From DATJKD01 sp963728295 (GTDB taxonomy: Bacteria; Pseudomonadota; Gammaproteobacteria; Steroidobacterales; Steroidobacteraceae), in the NCBI GenBank assembly GCA_963728295.1, contig CAVSKB010000006.1:124001-188000 (forward strand): a stretch of DNA of 64,000 nt, given 5' to 3'. The notes under the pieces are model-generated. The model was not told the DNA's origin. It saw only the letters and a program-made list of their open reading frames with translations, and ran no database searches. This document shows, in pieces, positions 20,180-30,405 of this stretch. Every line of letters starts with the position of its first letter. The stretch's first letter is position 1. The position numbers were made by a program, and so were the translations under genes.

Positions 20180-21832
20180 ATGCGAACTCGCATGCGCGCC
20201 GCTGAGCTCGTCTCGTCGATCCTCGTTACGTCGATCCTGGCCGCCGCCCCGCGCGCCGGCCTTGCACAGGAGCAATCCGTGAAAGACGGTTACCAGGCGC
20301 TCGTCGAGCTGTTCCGGGAGTGGCGGGTCTTCGAGCGGCCGCCGCTGCGCGATGGCGCACCCGACTATACGGCCGCGACCTTCGATCGCAGACACCGTGA
20401 ACTCGCGGCGCTCCGGGCGCGCCTGCGCGGCATCGATCCCGCGAAGTGGCCGATCGCGCAGCAGGTGGACTACCGCCTCGTCCTAGCGGAGATGAACGGG
20501 CTCGACTTCTACATTCGCGTCCTCAAGCCGTGGACTCGCGATCCCGCGTTCTACAAGTCCGTCTACATGGAGCAGAGCGATACTCCGGCCCACGAGGGAC
20601 CGACGCACCACGCGGCCATCGAGCTCTGGACGTACTCGTTTCCCCTCGACGTACCGTCGCAAGGCCGTCTCGCTGCGGAGCTGCGCGGAATACCGCCGCT
20701 CCTCGTGCAGGCTCGCAGCAACCTCACCGGTGACGCGCACGACCTGTGGACGACAGGCACGGGCACGATGCGGCAGCAGACGAAGGACCTCGAGGACCTC
20801 GATCGTCGTGTTCCGAAGGCCGGCGCCGAGCTGAAACGCGCGATCCGGGCAGGGATCGCGGCGACGAACGAGTTCGCGGACTGGCTGGACAGCCAAGCGC
20901 CGTCCAGGAACGGCCCGTCGGGCATCGGCAAGGAGAATTACACCTGGGCGTTGCGCAACGTGCATCTCGTGCCGATGACCTGGGAGGAAGAGGTCACGCT
21001 GCTCGAGCGCGAGCTGGCGCGCGCACACGCGTCGCTGCGCCTGGAGGAGCATCGCAACCGCGCACTGCCGCAACTGCCGGTCGTCGCTGACGCCGACGAG
21101 TACCGTCGCCGCGCCGAAGACGGCGTCACGCGCTACATGGCATTCCTGAAGAGCCAGGACATTCTGCCGATGCGCGAGTACATGGACCCCGCGCTGCGTG
21201 CGCACCTTGGGAAGTTCCAGCCGGAGGCGACGCGCGAATTCTTCGACATGGCGACGCACCGGGAGCCGATGACGCTCTACACACACTTCTATCACTGGTT
21301 CGACCTGGCACGAATGCGCGAGGAGCCGCATCCGAGCCCGATCCGTCGCGACGCCCTGCTCTACAACATCTGGGACAGCCGCGCCGAGGGCATGGCGACA
21401 GACATGGAAGAAATGATGCTGCACGCCGGCCTGTACGACGACAATCCGCGCGCCCGGGAGATCGTCTGGATCCTGCTCGCGCAACGCGCGGCACGAGGAC
21501 TGGCTTCGCTGCGCGCACAGGCCAACGAGTTCACGCTCAAGCAGGCGAAGGACTTCCAGGTGAAGTGGACGCCGCGCGGCTGGATGCGCCCCGACCTCGA
21601 CCTGGTCGGATTCGAGCAGCAGCTGTACCTCCGTCAGCCGGGGTACGGCACGAGCTACGTGACCGGCAAGTACCTGCTCGAGCGGCTGTTGACCGATCGT
21701 GCGAGCCAGCTCGGCGACGCTTTCACGCTCAGCCGCTGGTTCGACGAGGTCAACGGCGCCGGTGTGATACCGGTGGAACTCATCCGCTGGGAGCTGACTG
21801 GGATTGGCGACGAGCTTCCGGCTGTCGACTGA
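20180..21832 (+). CDS. DUF885 family exported protein
   Basis: A 550-residue DUF885 (PF05960) protein with a signal peptide (cleavage near GLAQEQ, residue ~31). Recognisable blocks are the helical ELFREWRVFERPPL start, GIGKENYTWALRNVHLVPMTW in the middle, and the C-terminal DFQVKWTPRGWM and GYGTSYVTGKYLLERLL. Many DUF885 members carry a HExxPGH metal site and act as metallopeptidases. In the expected region this protein instead reads HFYHWFDLARM and then SRAEGMATDMEEMML, without HExxH, so it may lack that activity. AAGGGGG sits six bases before the ATG. Intact. Confidence 0.82.
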   Translation: MRTRMRAAELVSSILVTSILAAAPRAGLAQEQSVKDGYQALVELFREWRVFERPPLRDGAPDYTAATFDRRHRELAALRARLRGIDPAKWPIAQQVDYRLVLAEMNGLDFYIRVLKPWTRDPAFYKSVYMEQSDTPAHEGPTHHAAIELWTYSFPLDVPSQGRLAAELRGIPPLLVQARSNLTGDAHDLWTTGTGTMRQQTKDLEDLDRRVPKAGAELKRAIRAGIAATNEFADWLDSQAPSRNGPSGIGKENYTWALRNVHLVPMTWEEEVTLLERELARAHASLRLEEHRNRALPQLPVVADADEYRRRAEDGVTRYMAFLKSQDILPMREYMDPALRAHLGKFQPEATREFFDMATHREPMTLYTHFYHWFDLARMREEPHPSPIRRDALLYNIWDSRAEGMATDMEEMMLHAGLYDDNPRAREIVWILLAQRAARGLASLRAQANEFTLKQAKDFQVKWTPRGWMRPDLDLVGFEQQLYLRQPGYGTSYVTGKYLLERLLTDRASQLGDAFTLSRWFDEVNGAGVIPVELIRWELTGIGDELPAVD

Positions 21833-22597
21833 TCAGCGCTTCAGGTACTCGTCGAAGAAGGCCACCGTCCGGCTCCAGGCGAGACGCGCCGCGTCCGCGT
21901 CGTAGCGGCCGCACTCGCGTCGTTGTGAAAGCCGTGCTCGGTCCCCGGATACATGTTGAGGCTGTAGGCGACGCCGTTCGAATCGAGCGCGCGACGGAAC
22001 TCCGGGATGGCCTCGTTGATGCGCTCGTCGCTGCACCGCGCAGCGCAGCGCCATCCCGCCGCCATAGCAGAAGCCGACGACACCCACGCGACCATTTGAC
22101 TCGGCGTGATTCGCGACATATGGCACCGCTGCCAGGATGTCGGATGCGATCCGTGCGGGATCGGTCTTTGCAAACAGGTCGCGCGCCTGTTCCTGATCCG
22201 CCGGTGCGCCGCCCGCGCTGCTGAGCCCGTCCGGCGCGATCGCGAGGTAGCCGGCGAGTGCCGCCCTGCGGGCGACATCCTCGATATGGGCGTTGAGCCC
22301 GCGATTCTCATGGATCACTATGACGGCGGGCAGCCTGTCCGCGCCCTTGGGCCGCACCAGGTAGGCCTTCACCTCCCCGGCGGTGCCGGGATACGCGATG
22401 CGCCGCGTCGCGAGCCGCGCGTCGGATTCCTCCACCTGGCGTGCGTGCGCATAGTCGGGCTCGAGCAGCGGCAGCAGGCCCACGGCGGCAGCGACGCCGC
22501 CCGTGATTCGCGCCAGCCGCGCGACGAACTCGCGCCGCGGCAGGCTCGTATGCACGTACTCGTTGTACAGATCGGTGACGCGCCGATCGATCCTCAT
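21833..22597 (-). pseudogene. Dienelactone hydrolase family protein with internal deletion and frameshifts
   Basis: The N-terminal part has a twin-Arg leader (SLPRREFVARLARITGG), the strand VIVIHENRGLN and the nucleophile elbow VGFCYGGGM with its cysteine. Only ~10 codons later the sequence continues, in another frame, with DERINEAIPEFRRALD (acid residue) and YPGTEHGFHND (histidine), then returns to the first frame for ARLAWSRTVAFFDEYLKR. In this family ~40-45 residues normally separate the elbow from the DERIN motif, so about 100-110 bases carrying a core strand are missing. The remaining product is ~254 residues against the usual ~290. GGAGG precedes the ATG. It may be a real pseudogene or a local assembly collapse. 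Confidence 0.72.
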
Positions 22598-22660
22598 GTT
22601 GTACCTCCGAGCAGTCGGTCAGCGACGGCCCGGGCTCGCGCACGGTGGGCGTCGTAGTCG

Positions 22661-23185
22661 TCAGGTGGAATCGGCGGCCCTACGCTCGTCGGCGGCCGGC
22701 ATCGCGGTTGGAGCCTCCTCGCCGATGCGTGTGAGCTCGAATCGGACGGCGCGCTCACCCTTCTTGCCGTCGAACTCGCGGTACCCCTCCGAGCCACAAC
22801 CTCCGTCTTCTTCGCCGGCATGGCAGAGATTGAAATAGTTGGAGTCTGAGGTCCGGTAGCTGAAGCCTCCCTCGCCTACGTAGGGAGAAGCGGGCAGAAG
22901 ACGGTTGTCGGCGAACATGAACTGTTCGGCGCTCGTCAGCACATCGCCTTCCGGGAGCAGCTCGACGATCCGCTTGCCATTGCGCTTCCCGGTCACCGAC
23001 AGGATCCGGTAGCTGCCATCGGGCTCGGGGTCGGCAGCGGTTTCTACGATGCCCCGTGCCTTGACGCGGTGCCCGGTGTAGGAGAACTGCCACTTGATCA
23101 CGGCCGGGTCGGCGGCCACACCGGCCGCGAAGAGCGAACCAAGTACGAGCAGCACAGCCGCAGCCGGTTTGGACTTCACTTGCAC
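22661..23185 (-). CDS. Secreted protein of unknown function
   Basis: A 174-residue protein with a signal peptide (PAAAVLLVLGSLFAAGVAA). The mature part is beta-rich: IKWQFSYTGHRVKARGIVET, RILSVTGKRNGKRIVELLP, and two cysteines in NLCHAGEEDGGCGSEG that may pair in the periplasm. I do not recognise a family. Two in-frame GTG codons open the frame; the second, at 23179, has GAGG at proper spacing and may be the true start. The frame is intact. It lies downstream of the dienelactone hydrolase start with ~60 bases between. Confidence 0.65.
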   Translation of the reverse strand: MQVKSKPAAAVLLVLGSLFAAGVAADPAVIKWQFSYTGHRVKARGIVETAADPEPDGSYRILSVTGKRNGKRIVELLPEGDVLTSAEQFMFADNRLLPASPYVGEGGFSYRTSDSNYFNLCHAGEEDGGCGSEGYREFDGKKGERAVRFELTRIGEEAPTAMPAADERRAADST

Positions 23186-23286
23186 ACCTCGCCAGCTCGA
23201 CTCTAGCGCAGTTGCGGCCGCAGGTGGTCGGTCGCCCGGCGGCTTCCGGCCGTAGAATCGCCCATCGATTCCCGGGAGACCGTCTT

Positions 23287-24588
23287 ATGGGCTATGAGAG
23301 CTACCACAAGCGCCGCGTCGGCAATCGCCTGCTGCGACCGGAAACCCAGATGATGGGTTACGGCTACGATGCGAGTCTGTCCGAAGGCGCGCTCAAGCCG
23401 CCGGTCTTCCTCACCTCCACGTTCGTTTTCAAGAGTGCCCAGGACGGCAAGGACTTCTTCGATTACACGGCCGGCCGGCGTGAGCCGCCGGCGGGTGAGG
23501 CGGCCGGGCTCGTGTACTCCCGCTTCAACAATCCCAACCTCGAGGTGCTGGAGGACCGGCTGGCGCTCTGGGAGGGCGGCGAAGCCGGGCTCGTGTTCTC
23601 GAGCGGGATGTCGGCCATCGCGACCACGCTCTGGACCTATCTTCGGCCGAACGACGTGGTCCTGATGAGCCAGCCGCTGTACGGCGGAACTGAAACCCTT
23701 ATCGAGAAGACCCTGCCGAACTTTGGCATCCGCGCGGTGCCCGTGTCCGAGGCCTGCGACAAGGAGGCCGTCATGACGGCGGCCGCGGAGGCGCTCGAGC
23801 TCGCCGGGGAACGCGGCGGTCGGGTGGCGCTGATCGTCACTGAGACCCCGGCGAACCCGACGAACAGCCTGGTCGATCTGCAGCTGATGCGGGAGGCGTC
23901 GGAGTGGCTCGCTCGCGAACAGGGAGGGCCTCGCCCACCGGTGACCGTGGACAACACGTTTCTCGGACCCGTGTTCCAGCGACCCCTCGAGCTCGGCGCC
24001 GATCTCGTCATGTACTCCCTGACCAAGTACATCGGTGGTCACTCGGACCTGGTGGCGGGCGGCATAGTGGGCCCGGCCGCACTCGTCAAACCCGTGAGAC
24101 TCCTGCGCAGCGCAGTCGGGTCACAGCTGGACCCCAACACGGCATGGATGATCATGCGCTCGATGGAAACGCTGTCGCTGCGCATGCATCGCGCCGCGAC
24201 GAATGCCGAGCAGGTCGCGAAGTTCCTCCTCCGCGAGGACAAGGTGACCTCCGTGAACTACCTGGGGTTCCTCGAGCCCGGCGATCCGCGCCACGCGGTG
24301 TTCCGGCGTCAGTGCGGCAGTGCCGGTTCCACCTTCGCCTTCTGCGTGAGGGGCGGCGAAGCCGAGGCGTTCCGGTTTCTCGATGCACTGCAAGTCATCA
24401 AGCTCGCGGTGAGCCTGGGCGGCACCGAGTCCCTGATCTCGCACCCCGCCTCCACGACACATTCCGGCGTGCCGAAGCAGACCCGCGACCGCCTCGGCGT
24501 CACGGACTCGATGATCCGGATCTCGATCGGGATCGAGGACCCCGACGATCTCATCGCCGACCTCGACCAGGCGCTGGCAGCGGTCTGA
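23287..24588 (+). CDS. Cystathionine gamma-synthase family PLP enzyme
   Basis: A 433-residue Cys/Met-metabolism PLP enzyme. Family blocks are LVYSRFNNPNLEVLEDRLA, VFSSGMSAIATTLW, the PLP-binding DNTFLGPVF, and the Schiff-base lysine in MYSLTKYIGGHSD. The C-terminal SLGGTESLISHPASTTHSG is diagnostic. The enzyme may be a cystathionine gamma-synthase, a gamma-lyase or a methionine gamma-lyase-like protein; the sequence alone does not decide. The ATG at 23287 is chosen for its GGGAGA site ten bases upstream; the open frame extends to 23212 without a better start. The N-terminus has an extension (YESYHKRRVGNRLLRPETQM) seen in a distinct subgroup of the family. Confidence 0.88.
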   Translation: MGYESYHKRRVGNRLLRPETQMMGYGYDASLSEGALKPPVFLTSTFVFKSAQDGKDFFDYTAGRREPPAGEAAGLVYSRFNNPNLEVLEDRLALWEGGEAGLVFSSGMSAIATTLWTYLRPNDVVLMSQPLYGGTETLIEKTLPNFGIRAVPVSEACDKEAVMTAAAEALELAGERGGRVALIVTETPANPTNSLVDLQLMREASEWLAREQGGPRPPVTVDNTFLGPVFQRPLELGADLVMYSLTKYIGGHSDLVAGGIVGPAALVKPVRLLRSAVGSQLDPNTAWMIMRSMETLSLRMHRAATNAEQVAKFLLREDKVTSVNYLGFLEPGDPRHAVFRRQCGSAGSTFAFCVRGGEAEAFRFLDALQVIKLAVSLGGTESLISHPASTTHSGVPKQTRDRLGVTDSMIRISIGIEDPDDLIADLDQALAAV

Positions 24589-24608
24589 GTCCGCTGCGGC
24601 GGCGATGG

Positions 24609-25031
24609 TCAGTTCGTGGCAGGTGCCTTCGAGATCGACTTGAGGGCGTCGCCGGCGGGCTTCGCCTTGGTTTGCGCGAGATCGCCCAGAGACACGATGC
24701 CGACCAGCCGCTTGTCACGGTTGAGCACAGGGAGCCGGCGCACCTTGAGATCGCCCATCAGCCGCGCGGCTTCCTCGACGGTCTGGTCGTCGAATACGTA
24801 TTTCACATCGCTCGACATCACGTCACTCACGGTGCATTCCGTCGGGGACAGGCCACGCGCGACGGCGCGTACGGCGATATCCCGGTCGCTCAGCATACCG
24901 ACGAGTCGATCGTTCTCGCCGACTGGCAGGCTGCCGAAATCGTCGGCCTCCATTCGCTGCGCTGCGCGCTGCAGGCTGTCCGTGGGCGATGCGAGCTTGA
25001 CGTCGCGGGTCATGACTTCGCTGATGAGCAT
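24609..25031 (-). CDS. Tandem CBS-domain protein
   Basis: A 140-residue cytoplasmic protein made of two CBS motifs: ISEVMTRDVKLASPTDSLQR with VGMLSDRDIAVRAVARG, then VSDVMSSDVKYVFDDQTVEE with LVGIVSLGDLAQ. Such stand-alone CBS pairs bind adenosyl ligands and sense energy state or regulate partners. The ATG at 25031 has GAGG at good spacing. Upstream in-frame codons lack coding character. Convergent with the cystathionine gamma-synthase family gene, 20 bases apart. Intact. Confidence 0.87.
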   Translation of the reverse strand: MLISEVMTRDVKLASPTDSLQRAAQRMEADDFGSLPVGENDRLVGMLSDRDIAVRAVARGLSPTECTVSDVMSSDVKYVFDDQTVEEAARLMGDLKVRRLPVLNRDKRLVGIVSLGDLAQTKAKPAGDALKSISKAPATN

Positions 25032-25170
25032 GGCAGGATCCTCGCGTGGAGCGGATGACCGTACGACCGTAGCAAGCGAGCAAAGACCCAGCCCTCGGCG
25101 GGCTTCCCAATCACCCGTAGGACAATCGGTGATGTGCAAACGCCGCCCGCAACGCGCGGTGTCGAGCAGG

Positions 25171-25861
25171 TCACGGCTCGCGCCGCAGCCCCAGCTCGAA
25201 CTCGGCGCGGTGGAGGCATCGCCGGGCTACGGGCGATTCCGGGTGACCGCTAACCCAGGATGCCGCGGTGGCCCGCAGGGCCCGCCAGTCCTTCAGTCCT
25301 GTCAGCGCCTGACACCACAGGTCATAGACCTCTTCATTTGCCGCAGCCGCGGTCGCGATGGGGTCGAGCAGAACCAGCGCGGCATCAAACTGGGAGCGTT
25401 CGATTTCCAGCGTCGCCAGTTTGAGCGCGGGGCCCGTCGCGGTCGGATCGGCCAGCCGTGCGCGATTCCAGGCCGCCCGCAGCGCCGTCCCTGTCTTCCT
25501 TTGCCCGCGCAATGTCGCCCGCCAGTTCCCAGGCGAGGAAATTCGAGGGTTCGCGGGTCAGGATGACGCCGAGCTCCGCCATCGCGCGGTCGTAGGCCCG
25601 TGTCTGCTGCAACCCCTGAACCAGGTTGAATCTGAAGGGTATTTGGTCAGGCTCCAACTCGACCGCCCGGTGCAGATAAGCGATGCCCTCTTCACCCCGA
25701 GCGGCGTGGACGAGCGCAAGGCCCAGGAGGCTATTGACCTGGGCGTCGTCGGGGCTGATGGCGATTGCGGCTCGATACCAGGTCAGGGCCTCGTCCAGCC
25801 TGGCCAGCTTGTGAAAGTGAAGTCCCCGCTTCAGGGCATCCTTCAGTGGATCAGACGTCAT
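25171..25861 (-). CDS. TPR repeat protein, frameshifted
   Basis: About 230 residues of tetratricopeptide repeats in two frames that join near 25480 by one extra base. Repeats include LHFHKLARLDEALTWYRAAI, YLHRAVELEPDQIPFRFN and, after the join, LKLATLEIERSQFDAALVLL. There is no signal peptide and no catalytic domain. In related proteins such TPR stretches precede a sulfotransferase or hydroxylase domain, as at 34.6-38.2 kb; here a stop ends the gene after the repeats. It is divergent from the second TonB receptor gene and may belong to the same island. Confidence 0.7.
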
Positions 25862-26265
25862 TGAAATATAAGGATAAGTTTAGATTTCGCTTTCCCCATC
25901 CGACACGGCGGTCGTCCGCTCCGGTGGTGTCGAACCGCGCGAGGGCGGCAGGCGATCGACGCGAAAAGCATACGTCGGGGCCCTCGTTGCTCCTCCGCAA
26001 CAGCTCATCTGACGCAACCGCTGGCTCTGCGACCACCGGTTAGCTTGGCGAGTCAGTCGCACTTGATTCCGGGGTCCAGCCGCATTTCCCCGCCAAAAAA
26101 TCTCCGTTGCTTGTTTGCCACAAAGCTTGCATCGGTATCGTTTGTTGCTAATATCCGCCGCAAAGCGAAGGGCACTTCGACGTCACGTCGTCCCGCCATT
26201 CGCTTACAGAGCGACCAATCTTGCAGCCATGAACGGGTGAAACCGTTCCCGGGAGGATCCAGCTA
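25862..26265. other. 404-base leader region upstream of the second TonB receptor
   Basis: No coding signal. It holds a promoter-like pair (listed separately), a locally A/T-richer core, and the ribosome site GGGAGGA at 26251-26257, nine bases before the receptor ATG. A three-codon ATG-AAC-GGG-TGA reading frame at 26229-26240 is present just upstream; it may be chance. Confidence 0.55.
26127..26154 (+). promoter_or_regulatory. Sigma-70-like promoter candidate for the second TonB receptor
   Basis: TTGCAT (26127-26132) and TAATAT (26149-26154) are separated by 16 bases. The elements match sigma-70 boxes well and lie in the A/T-richer part of the intergenic region, ~110 bases before the receptor ATG. 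No transcription data support it. Confidence 0.5.
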
Positions 26266-29252
26266 ATGGAGAGGAACAGTCAAATTCGACGCGCGGTGCG
26301 TCAGACACTCGTGATGAGTGCCGTCGCAACCGCCGCAGCATTACCTGCGCACGCGCAGGAAGCGGATGAGGTCGACACGATCGTCGTCACGGGTTCGCGC
26401 ATTCGCACCGCGAACCTGGAGGGCACGAGCCCGGTGACGCAGGTCACGGCAGATGATATCGCTACAGCGGGTGTGACCCGCGTTGAAGACATAGTCAATC
26501 AGTTGCCCCAAGCCTTCGCGGCGCAGAATTCGACCGTCTCGAACGGTGCGACCGGCGCGGCGACGGTGAGCCTGCGCAACCTCGGCGCCAATCGCACGCT
26601 GGTGCTGGTCGACGGCAAGCGCATGCCTTACGGCAGCGTGACCGATTCCGCGGCCGACCTGAACCAGATCCCGGGCGCGATGGTCGAGCGCGTCGAGATC
26701 CTGACGGGCGGCGCCTCGGCGGTCTACGGCTCGGATGCGGTCGCCGGCGTCGTCAACTTCATCATGAAGAAGGACTTCGAGGGCGTGCAGCTCGACGCCC
26801 AGTACGGGTTCTACCAGCACAAGAACGACTTCGGCGGGCCCGGTGCGGTCAAGCTCCGTGACGAGATCGCGGAACGCAGGGGCGACCAACTCGCAGTTCC
26901 AGCTCCCGGATGACAACGTCACCGACGGCGAGAGCATCGAGGCCAGCCTCCTGGTCGGCGCCTCGACCGAGGACGGCCGCGGCAACATCACCGCCTATGC
27001 CACCGTGCGCGACAATGAGAAGGTCCTGCAGCGCGACCGCGACTACTCGGCGTGCTCGCTCCTTCCGTCAGTCGGTGTCTACTACGATCCGATTCTCGTA
27101 TTCGACTCGTTTAGCTGCGGCGGCTCCTCGACGTCGTACCCCGGCCGATTCACGCCTTTTAACGCTGCTGGCACGGACACACTCGGCAACTTTACGGTCG
27201 ACAACACGAACGAATTCCGGCCGTTGACCGGCGACGACCTGTACAACTACGGGCCGACCAATTACTACCAGCGTCCCGACACGCGCTACAGCCTCGGCGC
27301 CCTTGGGCATTACGAGCTCGCCGAGTACGCGGATGTCTACACGCAGCTGATGTTCAATGACTACGAGTCCACCGCCCAGATCGCGCCCGGCGGCGAGTTC
27401 GTCGGTGAGCAGACGTTCAGCATCCATTGCGACAATCCGATGCTGAGCGCGCAGCAGGCGGCGACGATCGGATGCACCGCGCCGACGGATCGAAGTCGCC
27501 ATGCTCATCGGGCGGCGCAATGTCGAGGGCGGTGGCCGCCAGGATACCTTCCACAACACCGGTTTCCGCGGTGTGGTCGGCATCCGTGGCGCGATCTCCG
27601 AGAACTGGGACTACGACGCGAGCGCGCAGTACTCCAAGGGCAACTTCTCGGGCCGCACGCTGAACCGCTTCGTCATGGAGCGCAGTCAGCGGGCGATCGA
27701 TGTCGTCCTCGACACGGATCCGGATAGCCCCACCTTCAATCAGCCGGTCTGCCGCTCGGTGGTGGACGGCTCGGATCCGAACTGCGTGCCGTACAACATC
27801 TTCGATCTCAACAGTCCACCCACCGAGGCCGTTCTGAACTATCTGCAGGCGCCGACCATCTCGACCGCCCGGATCGACCAGGAGATCTATACGGGCAGCG
27901 TCACGGGCGACCTGGGCGGAATCGGGCTGCAGAGCCCCTTCGCGGGCGAGGCCCTGGCGCTCGCCGTAGGCGTGGAGCGCCGCACCGATCGGGTGGAGTT
28001 CGTGCCCGACCTGCTCCTGCAGACGCAGGCGATCGGCGGCCAGGGCGGCCCCGTGACCCCGCTGAACGGCAGCGCCAAGGTAACGGACTACTTCGCCGAG
28101 CTGCGGGTCCCGCTGGTGCAGGATGCCCCATTCGCCGATCAGCTCTCGACTCGACATGGCCTATCGCTACTCCGACTACGAGGAGCTGACACGACCGACA
28201 CCTACAAGATCGGGATGGACTGGGCGCCGATCGAGGACGTCCGGTTCCGCGGCAGCTTCCAGCGCGCGGTTCGGGCGGCGAACGTGATCGAGCTCTTCAC
28301 CGCACAGGGCTTCAATCTGTTCGACGGATCGGGCACCACCGATCCGTGCGGCCCCGCGCAGACTGCGACGCTCCAGCAGTGCCTCGATACGGGCGTTCCC
28401 AACGCCAACTTCTACGGAAACAATTTGTTGGTCAGCCCTGCCGGCCAGTACAACTTCCTGCAGGGCGGCAACCCCGACCTCGTGCCGGAGGAGTCGGACA
28501 CCTACACGTACGGCGTCATCCTCCAGCCGCGGTTCCTGCCGAAGCTGGCGATGTCGATCGACTACTTCGACATCGAGATCACCGACGCGGTGTCGACCTT
28601 CGGCCCGGTGAACGCGCTCGCCGCCTGCTACGAAAACAATGATCCGCTCGCCTGCGCCAACATCGTCCGCGACCCGGCGACTGGAGCCCTGTGGATCGGA
28701 GATGGCCACGTCAGGGACCTGAACATCAACACAGGGGGCTTCGAGACCAAGGGCTGGGACCTGAGCCTTACGTACTCCGGGGTCGAGATGGGCCGGTTCG
28801 GCTCGCTCAACTTCAACCTCACGGGCACGTTGGTTGACGAGCTGACCGAGGATCCGGGCGGCGGATTCGCGCCGTACGACTGTGCAGGCATGTACAGCAA
28901 TGAGTGCGACACGCCAACTCCCGAGTGGCGCCACCACTTCCGCACGGGCTGGGAATCGCCGTGGAACGTCGACGTGTCCCTCACCTGGCGTTACTACGAC
29001 TCGGTGGAGCTGTTCCGCGCGCTCAGCCCGCAGCAGTTGGACTTCGAAATGGACGAGCAGAACTACTTCGACCTGGCCGCCGAGTGGCACGTGACCGAGA
29101 AGGCCTCGGTGCTACTGGGCGTCAACAACATCCTGGACGAGGATCCTCCGATCACCAGCTTCCCGGGTACGACCGGCAACGGCAACACGTACCCGCAGAC
29201 CTACGATGCGCTGGGCAGGTGGATCTTCCTGCGCGGCAGCATCGGGTTCTGA
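26266..29252 (+). CDS. TonB-dependent receptor, frameshifted
   Basis: A ~990-residue outer-membrane transporter. Signal peptide ~1-30, TonB-box region DTIVVTGSRIRTANLEG, plug domain with VSLRNLGANRTLVLVDGKR and GGASAVYGSDAVAGVVNF, then a barrel that ends in an aromatic (FLRGSIGF). It is read in frames 26266 to ~26880, ~26880 to ~27490 and ~27490 to 29252; each join equals one extra base. A further local pair near 28150 and 28195 hides the normal strand DMAYRYSDYEEL and is explained by one extra base plus a duplicated AC. The subfamily is common in gammaproteobacterial loci with tailoring enzymes. The cargo is unknown; the adjoining sulfotransferases and hydroxylases suggest a modified peptide or glycan. 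Confidence 0.83.
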
Positions 29253-29277
29253 TACTCGCCTGAAAGTCGATAGACTG

Positions 29278-29312
29278 GCGGCGGCCTCGCAAGGGGCCGC
29301 CGCTTTTTTTTT
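29278..29312 (+). terminator. Intrinsic terminator after the second TonB receptor
   Basis: GCGGCGGCC (29278-29286) pairs perfectly with GGCCGCCGC (29295-29303) around an 8-base loop and is followed by nine T (29304-29312). It starts 25 bases after the receptor stop. A textbook Rho-independent terminator, and the clearest one in the window. Confidence 0.9.
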
Positions 29313-29316
29313 GCCC

Positions 29317-30405
29317 GTGCGTCGAACCAACACGACCGCCGATACGCTGCTGGCGCATCTGCCGGACTCGCCGGATGTCCTGCCGCAAAAGCTTGACCTG
29401 ATCCGGGAGTCCATCCTGCTGATTCAATTCGGCGAGGATGCGTATCGCTCCTCGAGCTTCCTCGACGACCGCATCCTTGGGCCGGCGACCCGGGGCGCGT
29501 GGTTTCCGGTGGAGCGGGTCGCGAGCCGAAGCCCGCCACGCCACCGGCTCGCGACCGCTGTACTTCATCTTTCATACGGGGCACGTCGGCTCGACGCTGG
29601 TGAGCCGCCTGCTCGACGAGACCGGGCAGGTCCTCTCGCTGCGCGAGCCGCTGCCGTTGCGGACGCTCTCGGAGGCCCAGCGACGTGCTGCACGCGCCGG
29701 AGTCGCTCCTCGCACCGCAGCAGTTCGAAGGGCTGCTCGATACGCTGCTGCGACTCTGGCGTCGGGGCTACGCCGCCACACGCGCCGTGGTCATCAAGGC
29801 GACGAGCAGCGCTGCGCGCCTGGCACCCGTGCTCCTCGAGCGCTCCGCGACATCGCGCGCGATCTACCTGAATCTCCGTGCCGAGCCGGCGCTCGCCACG
29901 TTGCTCGCCGGTGCGAACTCGCTCATCGACCTGCGCGGACACGGGGCCGAGCGGCTGAAGCGGCTGTCGGCGCGCATCGGCGCGGGAATCGCGCCGCTCT
30001 ATACCCTCTCGCCGGGCGAGCTCGCCGCGATGAGCTGGCTCGCCGAATCGATGACCGGGCGCGAGGTGCTCGAGCGTTTCGCAGACCGTGTCATGCTGGT
30101 GGATTTCGATGACTTCCTGGCAGACGTCGCGGGATCCATGCAGCGGGTCCTCGTTCACTTCGAACCTGCCGGCCGGCGCGGCGCAACTGGCGCAGCTGGC
30201 AGCGTCACCCGTGCTCGCGCGATATTCGAAGGCGCCGGAACACGACTACGGGCCCGCTCGTCCGGAACGCAGATCCTGGCCGATGCGCGGCGCGTGCATC
30301 GCGACGAGATCGAGAGGGGCATGCGATGGCTGGAACGGCTGGCGGGATCCGAGCGTGCCGTGGCGCGGGCACTCGACACGAACGCCGGCGATCAGCCAGT
30401 CGTAA
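29317..30405 (+). CDS. Sulfotransferase-like P-loop protein, frameshifted
   Basis: About 360 residues over several frame changes (near 29540, 29685, 30160 and 30255). The key block is YFIFHTGHVGSTLVSRLLDE, a PAPS-binding 5'-PSB-like loop of sulfotransferase-fold proteins, followed by VLSLREPLPLRTLSE. Later parts are helical (LLAGANSLIDLRGHGAERLK, MLVDFDDFLADVAGSMQRV, QILADARRVHRDEIERGMRW). The start is GTG at 29317 (or TTG at 29311), directly behind the terminator T-run, with no clear ribosome site. The end is set at the TAA of the frame carrying SPVLARYSKAPEHDYG; the tail overlaps the convergent sulfotransferase gene, so exact ends are uncertain. Confidence 0.6.

Noticed and set aside
26229..26240. 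Three-codon upstream ORF in the TonB receptor leader
   Set aside because: Too short to distinguish from chance; no ribosome site that would separate it from the receptor's own.
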